NCBI RefSeq assembly: GCF_041080675.1
Contig: NZ_CP163520.1
Location: 930,001 to 994,000, forward strand
DNA from: Streptomyces sp. cg36
GTDB taxonomy: Bacteria; Actinomycetota; Actinomycetes; Streptomycetales; Streptomycetaceae
Reading direction: 5' to 3'
Length of the DNA: 64,000 bases
Of this stretch, positions 36,130-44,518 are shown piece after piece. The notes beneath the pieces were generated by a model. It was given only the letters and a program-made list of their open reading frames with translations, was not told the origin of the DNA and ran no database searches. Every line of letters begins with the position of its first letter. Within the stretch, counting starts at the first letter, position 1. The position numbers and the translations under genes were made by a program.

Positions 36130-37251
36130 ATGCAGAGTCAGCCCACCCGCGGACACACCCCGCCCGGCCGGGCGGGCGGCCGGGCCGCGCTCGCGGCGGC
36201 GGCGCTCGCCGCGGCGCTCACCGCGACCGGGGTGAGCGCGGCGGCACCGGCCGCCGCCGACTCCCCCGCGCTCGGCAGTGGCACCGGGATCTTCGACGGC
36301 AGGGTCCCGCTCACCACCACCCGCACGGCCAGTACGTATCTCCTCCAGGACCCGACGCGCGGCAACACCGACACCGTCGACGGACAGACCCACGCCATCC
36401 TCACCGACGCCGACAACGTCTGGGGCAACGGGCTCCCCACCAACCGTCAATCGGCGGCGGTGGACGCCCAGTTCACGGGTGTGACGGTCTGGGACTACTT
36501 CAAGTCCTCGTTCAACAGGCTGGGCGTGCGCAACGACGGGAAGGGCGTGCGCAGTGTCGTGCACTACGGCTCCAACTACCCCGACGTCTTCTGGAGCGAC
36601 GACTGCGGCTGTGTCAACTACGGCGACGGCGCGGGCAACGCCCACCCCATGACCGAACTCGACATCGGCGCGCACGAGATCACCCATGGAGTCACCTCGG
36701 CCACCGCCGGGCTCGGCTACAGCGGCGAGTCCGGCGCGCTCAACGAGTCCACCTCGGACGTCTTCGCCACCATGGTGGAGTTCCAGGCGAACATCCCCGC
36801 CGACGTGCCGGACTACTTCATCGGCGAGAAGGCCGACCTCCACGGCGACGGCACCCCGCTGCGCTATCTGGACCGCCCCTCGCGCGACGGCGCCTCCGCC
36901 GACTACTGGTCACCTTCGCTGCCCAGTCTGGACCCGCACTACGCCTCGGGCGTCGGCAACCACTTCTTCTTCCTGCTCGCCGAGGGCAGCGGCCCCCGGG
37001 TCATCAACGGCATCTCCTACGACAGCCCCACGGTCAACGGCGCCGTGCTCACCGGCATCGGCCGCACCAAGGCGGCGGCGATCTGGTACCGGGCCCTGAC
37101 CCAGTACCTGACGGCCAACGCCACCTACCACACCGCCCGCGCCGCCACCCTGGCCGCCGCCCGCGACCTGTACGGGACGAGCCGGACCGAGTACGCGGCG
37201 GTGGCCGCCGCCTGGACGGCCGTCAACGTGACGGGCCCTACGCCCGGCTGA
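36130..37251 (+). CDS. M4-family metalloprotease lacking the propeptide
   Basis: 373 residues. A signal peptide (about 1-45, Ala-rich, ending AAPAAADS) is followed at once by the catalytic domain (from GTGIFDGRVPLTTTRTA). The FTP/PepSY propeptide of about 200 residues present in the neighbouring M4 gene is absent. HEITH gives H182, E183 and H186; the third ligand E206 (ALNESTSD) stands 24 residues from H182, the thermolysin spacing. The active site looks intact, so folding must not need a cis propeptide, or may use a neighbour's in trans. The ATG at 36130 follows GAGGGGCAGG. The 3' end overlaps the opposing MFS gene by 14 bp. Confidence 0.87.
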   Translation: MQSQPTRGHTPPGRAGGRAALAAAALAAALTATGVSAAAPAAADSPALGSGTGIFDGRVPLTTTRTASTYLLQDPTRGNTDTVDGQTHAILTDADNVWGNGLPTNRQSAAVDAQFTGVTVWDYFKSSFNRLGVRNDGKGVRSVVHYGSNYPDVFWSDDCGCVNYGDGAGNAHPMTELDIGAHEITHGVTSATAGLGYSGESGALNESTSDVFATMVEFQANIPADVPDYFIGEKADLHGDGTPLRYLDRPSRDGASADYWSPSLPSLDPHYASGVGNHFFFLLAEGSGPRVINGISYDSPTVNGAVLTGIGRTKAAAIWYRALTQYLTANATYHTARAATLAAARDLYGTSRTEYAAVAAAWTAVNVTGPTPG

Positions 37252-38719
37252 CCGACAGCGGCACGGCGATGTCCTCCAGGGACTTGCCCTCGGCGTCGAC
37301 GGCGAAGAACGCCGACACCACCCCGGCCACCGTCATCAGCGCGGCGCCGACGCAGAAGGCCAGCACCGCGTCGTCGACGACGCCGCTCGACGTGAGGTCG
37401 GAGAAGACCAGCGGGCCGGAGATGCCTCCGGCCGCTGTGCCGATCGCGTAGAAGAACGCGATCGCCATCGCCCGGGTCTCCATCGGGAAGATCTCACTCA
37501 CCGTCAGATAAGCGGAGCTGGCCCCCGCCGAGGCGAAGAAGAGCACCACGCACCAGCACACCGTCATCGTGGTCGCGGTCAGCCACCCCTGGGAGAAGAG
37601 CCAGGCGGTGAGGAAGAGCAGCACCCCGGAGAGCAGATACGTACTGGCGATCATGATCTTGCGTCCGACGGTGTCGAAGAGGCGGCCGAGCAGCAGCGGG
37701 CCCAGGAAGTTGCCGAACGCGATGACCGCGAAGAAGTACCCGGTGGAGCCGCTGGAGACGTCGAAGAACTTCACCAGGATCGAGCCGAACCCGAAGGTGA
37801 TGGCGTTGTAGAGGAACGCCTGCCCGATGAAGAGGGCGAAGCCGAGCACCGCGCGCTTGGGGTAGGTGCGGAACAGCGTCCGGGCGATCTCCAGGAACCC
37901 GACGCTCTCGCGCTGCTCGATGGTGATGGCCCGCCCGGCCGCCGGCAGCGGCTCGCCCCTCTCCTCCTGGACCTGCCGCTCCACGTCGTCCACCAGCTCC
38001 TCGGCGCCCTCCTCGTGCCCGTGGATGAACATCCACCGCGGGCTCTCCGGCACGTGCCGCCGCACCAGCAGGATGACCAGGCCGAGCACCACGCCGAGCG
38101 CGAACGTGAGCCGCCAGCCCAGGTCCTTCGGGAAGATGTCGGTGTCCAGCGCGAGGACGGAGAGCAACGCGCCGCCCATGGCACCCAGCCAGTAGCTGCC
38201 GTTGATGATGAGGTCGACGCGGCCCCGGTACTTGCTGGGGATCAGCTCGTCGATGGCGGAGTTGATCGCCGCGTACTCGCCGCCGATGCCGAAGCCGGTG
38301 AAGAACCGGAAGAGGAAGAACCACCAGGCGGAGAAGGAGAGCGCGGTCATCGCGGTCGCCGCGAGATAGACCGCGAGGGTGACCAGGAACAGCTTCTTGC
38401 GGCCGTGGCGGTCGGTGAGCCAGCCGAAGAACAGCGCGCCCGCGCAGGCACCGGCCACATAGAGGGCCGCGCCGAGCCCGGTGATCTGCGCGTCGGTGAT
38501 CGCCAGACCGCTGCCGTCCTCGGAGAGGCGGCTGGCGATGTTGCCGACGACGGTGACTTCGAGGCCGTCGAGGATCCACACCGTGCCCAGACCGATGACG
38601 ATCATCCAGTGCCAGCGCGACCACGGCAGCCGGTCCAGCCGCGCCGGCACTTCGGTGGTGATCTTCCGGCCCGGCGCCCCTCGGCCGGAGGCTCCCCGGC
38701 CCGTCGTCACACTGTCCAT
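37238..38719 (-). CDS. MFS transporter, sugar-porter/metabolite type
   Basis: 493 residues with 12 predicted membrane helices and a long cytoplasmic loop near the middle. GWLTDRHGRKKLFL between helices 2 and 3, the central PESPRW motif after helix 6 and GRLFDTVGRKIMI in the second half are sugar-porter family signatures; VSEIFPMETRA replaces the PETKG-type end. Sugars or aromatic/organic acids are the likely class of substrate. The ATG at 38719 is used. No regulator adjoins it. It overlaps the convergent protease gene by 14 bp. Confidence 0.87.
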   Translation of the reverse strand: MDSVTTGRGASGRGAPGRKITTEVPARLDRLPWSRWHWMIVIGLGTVWILDGLEVTVVGNIASRLSEDGSGLAITDAQITGLGAALYVAGACAGALFFGWLTDRHGRKKLFLVTLAVYLAATAMTALSFSAWWFFLFRFFTGFGIGGEYAAINSAIDELIPSKYRGRVDLIINGSYWLGAMGGALLSVLALDTDIFPKDLGWRLTFALGVVLGLVILLVRRHVPESPRWMFIHGHEEGAEELVDDVERQVQEERGEPLPAAGRAITIEQRESVGFLEIARTLFRTYPKRAVLGFALFIGQAFLYNAITFGFGSILVKFFDVSSGSTGYFFAVIAFGNFLGPLLLGRLFDTVGRKIMIASTYLLSGVLLFLTAWLFSQGWLTATTMTVCWCVVLFFASAGASSAYLTVSEIFPMETRAMAIAFFYAIGTAAGGISGPLVFSDLTSSGVVDDAVLAFCVGAALMTVAGVVSAFFAVDAEGKSLEDIAVPLSVSRA

Positions 38720-39092
38720 ACGGTGCCTCCACTCTGCCGGGCCGTCGGAAGGCCGGTGATTGCGGACCTGCCCGCCCGGGTACCCCCAGGTCATCACGGT
38801 CAATCCCGGGCGCTTCCGGCACGGAACGCGCCCTCGCCGTACGACAGTGCCCCATGGCGTCGCCACCCCGGCGGCGCCCCGCCGCACCCGGCGGGTGGAG
38901 GCTTTCGACGGCGCGGACACGCATCCGGGGGCGCGCGGGGTGGGCCGGGAGAGTCCGGTACGGCAGGGGCCCCCGCCGGGGCAGGAGGGCGGCCACCCCC
39001 GTACCCCTCCCGCTGACCCGTACGGGTGAAGTGCGCATCGCCCGGCGTGCGTGCGGCCACGGGACTGACGGCGCCTGTCAGCGTAGGGGCCC
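38720..39092. other. 373-bp divergent promoter region
   Basis: No gene is supported here. The 12-bp palindrome ACCCGTACGGGT (39016-39027) lies 65 bp before the gene at 39093. A smaller dyad, CTGAC-N7-GTCAG (39065-39081), is close to that gene's start. Either could bind a regulator. Confidence 0.4.
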
Positions 39093-40175
39093 GTGCCCCT
39101 CTCCTCCGTACCGCTCCCTGCCCCCGCTCCCCGCCGGACCCTGCTGCGGGCGGCCGTGGCGGGCGGCCTGACCGCGCTGACGGCGGGCGCGGCCCACGCG
39201 GCCGGGCGGTCCGCACCCGCCGCGCCCGCCGCACGCGCGGCGGCCCCGCCGCCGCTCGCCCGGCTGCCGGAGACCTGGATCCTCGCCTGCGACCAGGCGA
39301 CCCAGTCGGTGCTGCTGCTCGACGCGACCAGCGCCTACTGGCGCTCGGGGGGCGCCGACGACTCCGCCCGCGCCGCCGATCTGCAGTCGCTGTGGTCCTG
39401 GACGCCCGTCGACGACGCCACGCTCGACGACCTGGACCCGGTGCGGACCTGGCGGAACGTCAGCGAGGCCAAGGCGCGGCCCACCGCCCACGGCCCGCTG
39501 CTGCTCACCTGCGCCTCCGGCGGCCTGGTCGCGGCGGTGCGCCGCGAGGGCGAGGCGGTGTACTGGGCGACGGCGCTGCCCGCCGTCTCCAACCCGCACA
39601 GCGTCGAGCTGCTGCCGGACGGCAACATCGCGGTGGCGGCGAGCACCGGCGGTTTCGTCCGGCTCTACGCCGCCTCGCGGGGCGAACGCGCCACCGCGTA
39701 CGCCTCCTTCGACCTGCCGGGTGCGCACGGGCTGCTGTGGGACGCGGGCGACGGCCTGCTGTGGGCGCTCGGCAGCGCGCTCCTGGTGGGTCTGGCGGTG
39801 GAGGGGAGCCCCGCGAACCCCGGGCTCAGGGCCGTGCGCACGGTGGCGCTGCCCGACTCCGGGGGCCACGACCTGGCGCGCGCGGTGGGCCCGGGCGCGC
39901 CCCTGTGGGTGTCGACCAGCGCCCATGTGCGCCTCTTCGCCCCGGGCAGCGGGACGTTCACCGCGTTCGGGGACGCGGACGGGGTCGACCGGCCCTCGGT
40001 CAAGAGCGTCAGCCAGCACCCGGTGAGCGGGCAGATCCTGACGGTCAGTCCGGAGCCGGGCGCGCCCTGCACCTGGTGCACCTCGCGGATCCGCTTCCAC
40101 GGTCCGGGCGGCGAGGAGGAGTTGCGGGGATCGAGTCTGTACAAGGCGCGCTGGTGGAGCGCCGACGCGTCCTGA
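39093..40175 (+). CDS. Tat-type secreted protein, DUF6528-like propeller
   Basis: 360 residues. The start has a twin-arginine-like signal (PRRTLLRAAVAGG, then AGAAHAA). The mature part contains a repeated WD/propeller-like pattern (ETWILACDQATQSVLLLDA, NPHSVELLPDGNIAVAASTGG, KSVSQHPVSGQILTVSPEPG). It resembles the streptomycete family named DUF6528, whose function is unknown. The GTG at 39093 follows TAGGGG. A symmetrical hairpin shared with the convergent gene follows. Confidence 0.75.
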   Translation: MPLSSVPLPAPAPRRTLLRAAVAGGLTALTAGAAHAAGRSAPAAPAARAAAPPPLARLPETWILACDQATQSVLLLDATSAYWRSGGADDSARAADLQSLWSWTPVDDATLDDLDPVRTWRNVSEAKARPTAHGPLLLTCASGGLVAAVRREGEAVYWATALPAVSNPHSVELLPDGNIAVAASTGGFVRLYAASRGERATAYASFDLPGAHGLLWDAGDGLLWALGSALLVGLAVEGSPANPGLRAVRTVALPDSGGHDLARAVGPGAPLWVSTSAHVRLFAPGSGTFTAFGDADGVDRPSVKSVSQHPVSGQILTVSPEPGAPCTWCTSRIRFHGPGGEEELRGSSLYKARWWSADAS

Positions 40176-40177
40176 CG

Positions 40178-40208
40178 TCCGGCCGCCCGGGGGCGGGGCG
40201 GCCGGACG
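40178..40208. terminator. bidirectional terminator
   Basis: GTCCGGCCGCCC (40178-40189) and GGGCGGCCGGAC (40197-40208) pair perfectly around a 7-nt loop between two convergent genes. Confidence 0.75.
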
Positions 40209-40231
40209 GCCGCGGGGTCAGCCGACGGCGC

Positions 40232-41155
40232 TCACTGCCGTACGGTCCAGTGGTCGTTGGCGCCCGCCTGGAGGAACTTCAGGGCGGGGCAGAGGAAGTC
40301 GCGCCCGGACGGGTTGGTCTCGGTCCACGGCGAGTCGGCGGGCCGCGCGGGCTTCCAGACGCCGTTCTTGCGCAGCTGGATGGCGCTGCTGTCGAAGACG
40401 GTGTTCTTCGCCTCGGAGCAGTAGTAGCCCGTGCCGGTGGCCGGGTTGACGGTGGCGTATATCTCGAAGATGTCCCAGCCGTGGTCCAGGTCGCTCTGGT
40501 CGGTGCCGGACTGGCGGTAGAGCAGTTCCCACTGCGCGGTGCGGTAGTTGTACAGGTACGAGGACCAGCGGTTGCCGGAGCCGGTGTCCTTCACCAGCTG
40601 GACGCTGAACGCGGGCCGTCCGTCGACGTCCTTGGTGTACTTGGCGCGGAAGTCGGCGTCGATCGGGAGGATCTTGGCGGGTCCGCCGTTGGGGGTGCAC
40701 CAGTCCCAGGCCCACAGTTCGTTGCCGCTGTTCCAGTACGCGGTGACCACCTCCATGCAGGAGTTCTGCGCCTTGGTGGTGGGTGCGTAGGTGAAGTTGT
40801 CGGAGCCGGCCACGTGGTAGGCGGGGTCGACGCTGTGGGTGGCGGTGATGCCGTCGTGGGTGCCGGGCTGCGGGAATATCCCCCACCAGTTGTGGGTGGG
40901 GGCGGCGGGTGCCCGGTGCCGGGCGGCGCGGCCCTCGCGGAGCGCCTCGACGGCCCGGTCGCGGCCCGGGTCGTGGGCGGCGGCGCCCGCGCGGACCGTG
41001 CCGCGGTGCGGGGCGTCCGGCGCGGGGGCGGCGCCGGGGGCCGCGGTGGGCGGGGTGGCGGCTCCGGCGCTGTGCGCGGTGCCGAGCGCGCCCGCGGCGA
41101 CGAGCAGCGCGGCGGCGAGGGCGGTTCTCGCGGCGGCGGGTGTGTGTCTGTTCAC
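40232..41155 (-). CDS. secreted protein of unknown function, Trp-rich
   Basis: 307 residues with a signal peptide (about 1-32), a Pro/Ala-rich spacer (35-85) and a compact domain (88-307). That domain is rich in Trp and aromatic residues (THNWWGIFPQPGTHDG, AYWNSGNELWAWDWC) and has four cysteines that could pair. The aromatic pattern suggests carbohydrate binding, but no known module can be named. The start is the GTG at 41155. A palindrome with a TTGACA -35-like element lies about 140 bp upstream. Confidence 0.72.
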   Translation of the reverse strand: MNRHTPAAARTALAAALLVAAGALGTAHSAGAATPPTAAPGAAPAPDAPHRGTVRAGAAAHDPGRDRAVEALREGRAARHRAPAAPTHNWWGIFPQPGTHDGITATHSVDPAYHVAGSDNFTYAPTTKAQNSCMEVVTAYWNSGNELWAWDWCTPNGGPAKILPIDADFRAKYTKDVDGRPAFSVQLVKDTGSGNRWSSYLYNYRTAQWELLYRQSGTDQSDLDHGWDIFEIYATVNPATGTGYYCSEAKNTVFDSSAIQLRKNGVWKPARPADSPWTETNPSGRDFLCPALKFLQAGANDHWTVRQ

Positions 41156-41286
41156 GTGGCTCCTCCAGACCGGACCGGGGTCCGGACGTCATGGGGTACG
41201 ACGGTGGGGGTGGGAGCACGGTCCGGCGGCGGCGCGGGGGTGGTGCGTCGCGGCGGAACCGGACAAGCGACTGTAATGTCCATGTC

Positions 41287-41304
41287 ATTGACAGGACTGT
41301 CAAT
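41287..41304. promoter_or_regulatory. 18-bp palindrome overlapping a -35-like box
   Basis: ATTGACAG (41287-41294), GA, CTGTCAAT (41297-41304). Each arm reads as TTGACA; on the minus strand the TTGACA at 41303-41298 has GACATT 17 bases further on, a plausible -10 for the gene starting at 41155. A repressor bound here would cover the -35. Confidence 0.55.
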
Positions 41305-41409
41305 AGCCGCAGGAGCCACTCGTGTCGACACACGGCGTTTTCGAGCCGCCGCGCCCGCCCCGGGCCCGGGGCGGGCGGCGAACGGCGGTCAAGGATCCTT
41401 CGGCGGGCC

Positions 41410-41886
41410 CTAACAGGCGCCGTGGTCAGGGCAGGGACACTCCCCGCCGCACCGGCGACAGGGCGGGGCCGTCGACGGCGTGCCCGCCAGGAGCAGCGTG
41501 ACGACCTTGTCCACGTCGTAACCGCCTAACTCACTGCCCACCGGTACGAGCCGGTACGTACGGGAAAGGAAGTCGGCCACGTCCTCGCGCCCGGCGAGCA
41601 GGTCCGCGCTCCCTTCGTCCGAATCCAGCCGGATCCGCAGCCCCCCGTCGCCGCAGTGCCACACACGTACGTCACCGAGGCCCACCGGGCGCCGTGAGGT
41701 GAGTCCCTCGGCCACCAGGTCCCGGCCCATCGTCCAGGTGGTGTGGGTGCCGTTGCCGCAGACGAAGTCCACGGAGACCGCCAGCGGATCGTCGGAGTCG
41801 TAGGTCATCACGGCTTCCACCGGGGTCATGGCATCACCCCCCTCGTGCAACAGCTCCACATACAGCGGTACGCAGATCTCTTCCAT
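41410..41886 (-). CDS. SsgA-like sporulation/cell-division protein with Cys-rich tail
   Basis: 158 residues. The body (about 1-135) matches SsgA-like proteins of sporulating actinomycetes (PVEAVMTYDSDDPLAVSVDFV, GRDLVAEGLTSRRPVGLGDVRVW, SRTYRLVPVGSE), which direct septum placement and cell-wall remodelling in sporulation. The last 20 residues, with PPCRRCGGECPCPDHGAC, add five cysteines and a His not usual for the family and could bind a metal. The ATG at 41886 follows GAGGGGGGAG. It stands alone between two secreted-protein genes. Confidence 0.85.
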   Translation of the reverse strand: MEEICVPLYVELLHEGGDAMTPVEAVMTYDSDDPLAVSVDFVCGNGTHTTWTMGRDLVAEGLTSRRPVGLGDVRVWHCGDGGLRIRLDSDEGSADLLAGREDVADFLSRTYRLVPVGSELGGYDVDKVVTLLLAGTPSTAPPCRRCGGECPCPDHGAC

Positions 41887-42032
41887 GTCTCCCCCCTCGG
41901 GACGGCAACGGTGACGTCTCTATGTCCTCTATGACGAAATGGACCCTGCTGTTAGTGACGGATTCCACCACCTCACATACGCACCGCGCGCCCGAACGGA
42001 CTCAACCGCCTCCATCCGCGGCTCGAAACACA

Positions 42033-42063
42033 CGGGCGCGCCCCCCGGTCAAGGGGACGCGCC
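42033..42063. terminator. hairpin downstream of the chitinase gene
   Basis: GGCGCGCCCC pairs with GGGGACGCGCC (one bulge) just after the chitinase stop, read on the minus strand. There is no T-run. Confidence 0.4.
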
Positions 42064-42088
42064 GGACATGCTTACGTCGAACGGTGGT

Positions 42089-43312
42089 TCAGCAGCTCCC
42101 CTCGTCCTGCCAGACGCCCCACTGCCCGGTGGTGCCGGGCTCCTCGTTCTGGGTCCACCACTTGGCCTTCCACTTGTGCCCGGCGTGGGAGACCTCGTTG
42201 CCCGCCGTGTACACGGCCGTCGCGCTCCAGGCCGCCACCTGGCAGCTGCCGGGCGGTGAAGTGGGCGGCGTGGTCGGCGGGTTGGTGGGGGGCGTGACCC
42301 CGGCGAAGCGGACCGAGTACTTGGCGAAGTCCCAGTCGTCCTGGGCCACGCTGCTGCACGTGCCGGAGGTGGTGCCGTTGTTGTCGGGCGGCGAGCACTG
42401 GCGGTCGCGGTTGAGCGACCAGAAGGTGAAGCGGTCCATGCCGTGGGAGGTGGCGTAGTCCAGGACCGTCTGGAAATCGGCCTGGCGGAAGTACTCGCCG
42501 GTGTCACTGCGGCCGTTCATCCCCGAGAAGCCCTCGTGGGCGTAGGCGGTGGCGGCGCTCCAGCCGAAGGTGGACTGGAGGATGGCATTGAAGTTCGTGA
42601 GGGCGCTCGTCTGGGCGGACGCGCCGTTGAATCCGCCGTCGAACGGCATGATCGAGAAGTTGTTGGGCACGAACCCCTGGGCCTTGGCCTCGTTCAGCAT
42701 CTGCTTGCCGAACCAGCCGGTGCCGTCGGCAGTCCCGGCCGTGGTCACCGAGACGTACAGCCCGGGGTTGCTCTGCTGGAGGATCCTGGCGGCGCCGATC
42801 TCGTGCGCGATCGCGGCGCTGTTCTCGTACTCCGGCTCCTCCAGGTCGAAGTCGATCGCCTTCAGCTGGTACTTGGTGATCACCTGCTGGTACGCGGCGG
42901 CGGCGCTCGCCGCGTCGGAGCAGCTCTGGCCGAGCTTGGTGCCGCCGTAGCCGCCGATGGAGACGGAGACGTCACCGCCCCTGGCGCGGATGGAGGAGAT
43001 GATCCCGGCGACGGCCGTGTCGGAGGAGACGGGTGCCGTACCACCCCAAGTGGGGCTGCAACCACCGCCGTTGGGGGCGAGCACGAACGCGAGCTGGAAC
43101 GCCTTGAGGCCGGTGGCGTCCATGATGGCGGCGGCGTCGGGCGGGTTGTTGTCGAGCGGCATCAGATAGGGCGCGGCGGCGTACCAGCGGCTGCTGAGCG
43201 CGTCCGGGGCGGCGGCGGCCCCGGACGCCTGCCCGGCGACGAAGGCGGAGAGGCCGGCCGCGGCCAGCGCGGCGGAGGCGGCGCCGCAGAGGAGGGCGCG
43301 AAGACGCTTCAT
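42089..43312 (-). CDS. secreted GH18 chitinase with C-terminal chitin-binding module
   Basis: 407 residues. Signal peptide (about 1-31), GH18 barrel (about 40-335), a Pro/Thr linker (339-355) and a CBM5/12-like chitin-binding module (357-407; AAWSATAVYTAGNEVSHAGHKWKAKWW). The catalytic motif is IDFDLE with acid E158 and partners D154 and D156; the earlier Asp of the DxxDxDxE motif is K151, as in ChiD-like enzymes. The ATG at 43312 follows GGAG. A DasR-type box lies 106 bp upstream, in line with N-acetylglucosamine-responsive control. Confidence 0.92.
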   Translation of the reverse strand: MKRLRALLCGAASAALAAAGLSAFVAGQASGAAAAPDALSSRWYAAAPYLMPLDNNPPDAAAIMDATGLKAFQLAFVLAPNGGGCSPTWGGTAPVSSDTAVAGIISSIRARGGDVSVSIGGYGGTKLGQSCSDAASAAAAYQQVITKYQLKAIDFDLEEPEYENSAAIAHEIGAARILQQSNPGLYVSVTTAGTADGTGWFGKQMLNEAKAQGFVPNNFSIMPFDGGFNGASAQTSALTNFNAILQSTFGWSAATAYAHEGFSGMNGRSDTGEYFRQADFQTVLDYATSHGMDRFTFWSLNRDRQCSPPDNNGTTSGTCSSVAQDDWDFAKYSVRFAGVTPPTNPPTTPPTSPPGSCQVAAWSATAVYTAGNEVSHAGHKWKAKWWTQNEEPGTTGQWGVWQDEGSC

Positions 43313-43417
43313 GACGAGGTCTCCTGGGTGGGGGGAGTTCCCCGGGGGCCCGCGAACGGACCCCCGGGGAGACGGGTTCCCAGAAGAATCGAGCCGTGTC
43401 CGAGGCACGTCAACGAC

Positions 43418-43430
43418 TTGGACTAGACCA
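43418..43430. promoter_or_regulatory. DasR-responsive element (dre)-like site
   Basis: TTGGACTAGACCA (ATGGTCTAGTCCAA on the minus strand) matches the DasR consensus core TGGTCTAGACCA with one mismatch. It lies about 106 bp upstream of the chitinase start, typical for chitin-regulated promoters. Confidence 0.65.
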
Positions 43431-43453
43431 TGGTGAATCTTTGAACCGGCAAC

Positions 43454-43515
43454 GTACGGAACGGACCGGCGAGGTACGGAACGGACGAGCAAGGTACGGG
43501 ACCGGCGGTGTACGG
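43454..43515. repeat. tandem GTACGG repeats, mostly 20-bp period
   Basis: GTACGG begins at 43454, 43474, 43494 and 43510, giving periods of 20, 20 and 16 bp, with variants of GTACGGAACGGACCGGCGAG as the unit. The block lies in the divergent promoter between the chitinase and the small gene at 43624. Confidence 0.65.
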
Positions 43516-43623
43516 AACGTGCGCGGCACGGGCTTCCGCGCGCCGCCTGCGGGCCATTGTCAGTGCCACGGGGGATGCTTGACGGTCCGACACCCTGCCC
43601 GACATCACGAGGGAGAAGCCGAG

Positions 43624-43851
43624 ATGACCGATCCGGAACGCACGGCCGCCAAGGCGTACGTCCGGCTGCTGCGCACCGCGCAGGCCGTGCTCGCCGACCC
43701 GGCCACGGCCCCGCGCGCGGTCGCGCTGCTGGCCGGGCCGATGGCCGAGGCGGAGGAGTCCCTGCGGGCTGCGGGCCTGGCGGGCAACGAGGCCCGGCTG
43801 TTCGCCCTGGTGGAGGACTTGCAGACCGATACCTGCGCCTCGGGTCCCTGA
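43624..43851 (+). CDS. small helical protein of unknown function
   Basis: 75 residues, Ala/Glu/Arg-rich and probably a helical bundle (ERTAAKAYVRLLRTAQAVLA, AEAEESLRAAGLAGNEARLFALVEDL). No motif is recognised. The ATG at 43624 follows GAGGGAGAAG. It sits beyond the repeat block that separates it from the divergent chitinase and 62 bp before the cupin gene, so it may be co-transcribed with that gene. Codon usage looks like that of its neighbours, which supports a real gene. Confidence 0.6.
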   Translation: MTDPERTAAKAYVRLLRTAQAVLADPATAPRAVALLAGPMAEAEESLRAAGLAGNEARLFALVEDLQTDTCASGP

Positions 43852-43913
43852 GCTCCGGCCGGGCCTGCCACTATGGGGGCTCCGGGGGGATGGCGATCGG
43901 AAAGGTGCGCGTC

Positions 43914-44390
43914 ATGCGGGACTGGGTCGGCGAGCTCGGACTCGAACCCCACGCGGAGGGCGGGTACTTCCGCCGGATCTACACCAGCGCACACACCCTG
44001 TCGCTGCCCCGGGGCCCCAGACCCGCCGCCACCTCGATCCACTATCTGCTCACCCGGGACGCGCCGCGCGGCCGTCTGCACCGCAACCAGAGCGACATCC
44101 TGCACTTCCTCATCGACGGCGGGCCGCTCGAATACGTGACGCTCGCCCCGGACGGCACCCTGGACCGCGTCCGGCTGGGCCCGGACGACGAGCGGTTCCT
44201 CCTCGTCCCCGGCGGCCACTGGAAGGCGTCCCACCTGGTCGACGGCGCCGCACACGGCCTCGTCGCCGAAGTGGTCACCCCCGGCTTCGACCACGCGGAC
44301 CACGAGTTCGCGACGGAGCGGGACCTGCGTGGATTTCCGGACGCAAACGACGCGCTCCGGCCATTCCTGTCCGCCCGCCCCACACGGTGA
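43914..44390 (+). CDS. cupin protein of the DUF985 family
   Basis: 158 residues. The N-terminal LGLEPHAEGGYFRRIYTS and SIHYLLTRDAPRGRLHRNQSDILHFLIDGGPLEY, with the His residues in the cupin barrel, match the DUF985 family. The ATG at 43914 has GGAAAGG eight bases upstream; an in-frame ATG at 43890 is less well placed. The molecular function is unknown; members are small soluble cupins. The gene ends about 130 bp before the GntR gene. Confidence 0.83.
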   Translation: MRDWVGELGLEPHAEGGYFRRIYTSAHTLSLPRGPRPAATSIHYLLTRDAPRGRLHRNQSDILHFLIDGGPLEYVTLAPDGTLDRVRLGPDDERFLLVPGGHWKASHLVDGAAHGLVAEVVTPGFDHADHEFATERDLRGFPDANDALRPFLSARPTR

Positions 44391-44441
44391 CCTTCGACCG
44401 TGTTGCAATCTCGCCAATCAGACCCTCCGGATCGCCTCGGC

Positions 44442-44451
44442 GGTCTAGACC
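44442..44451. promoter_or_regulatory. GGTCTAGACC palindrome, GntR operator candidate
   Basis: This perfect 10-bp palindrome lies 68 bp upstream of the GntR start and fits the GT-TA-AC pattern of HutC-type GntR operators. It also resembles a dre core, so DasR binding is possible too. Confidence 0.55.
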
Positions 44452-44518
44452 AATGATACAAAGGCAGTCGCTCCACAGAAGCACACAGACACCCGCAGTG
44501 ATCGATCTAGGGAGACAC

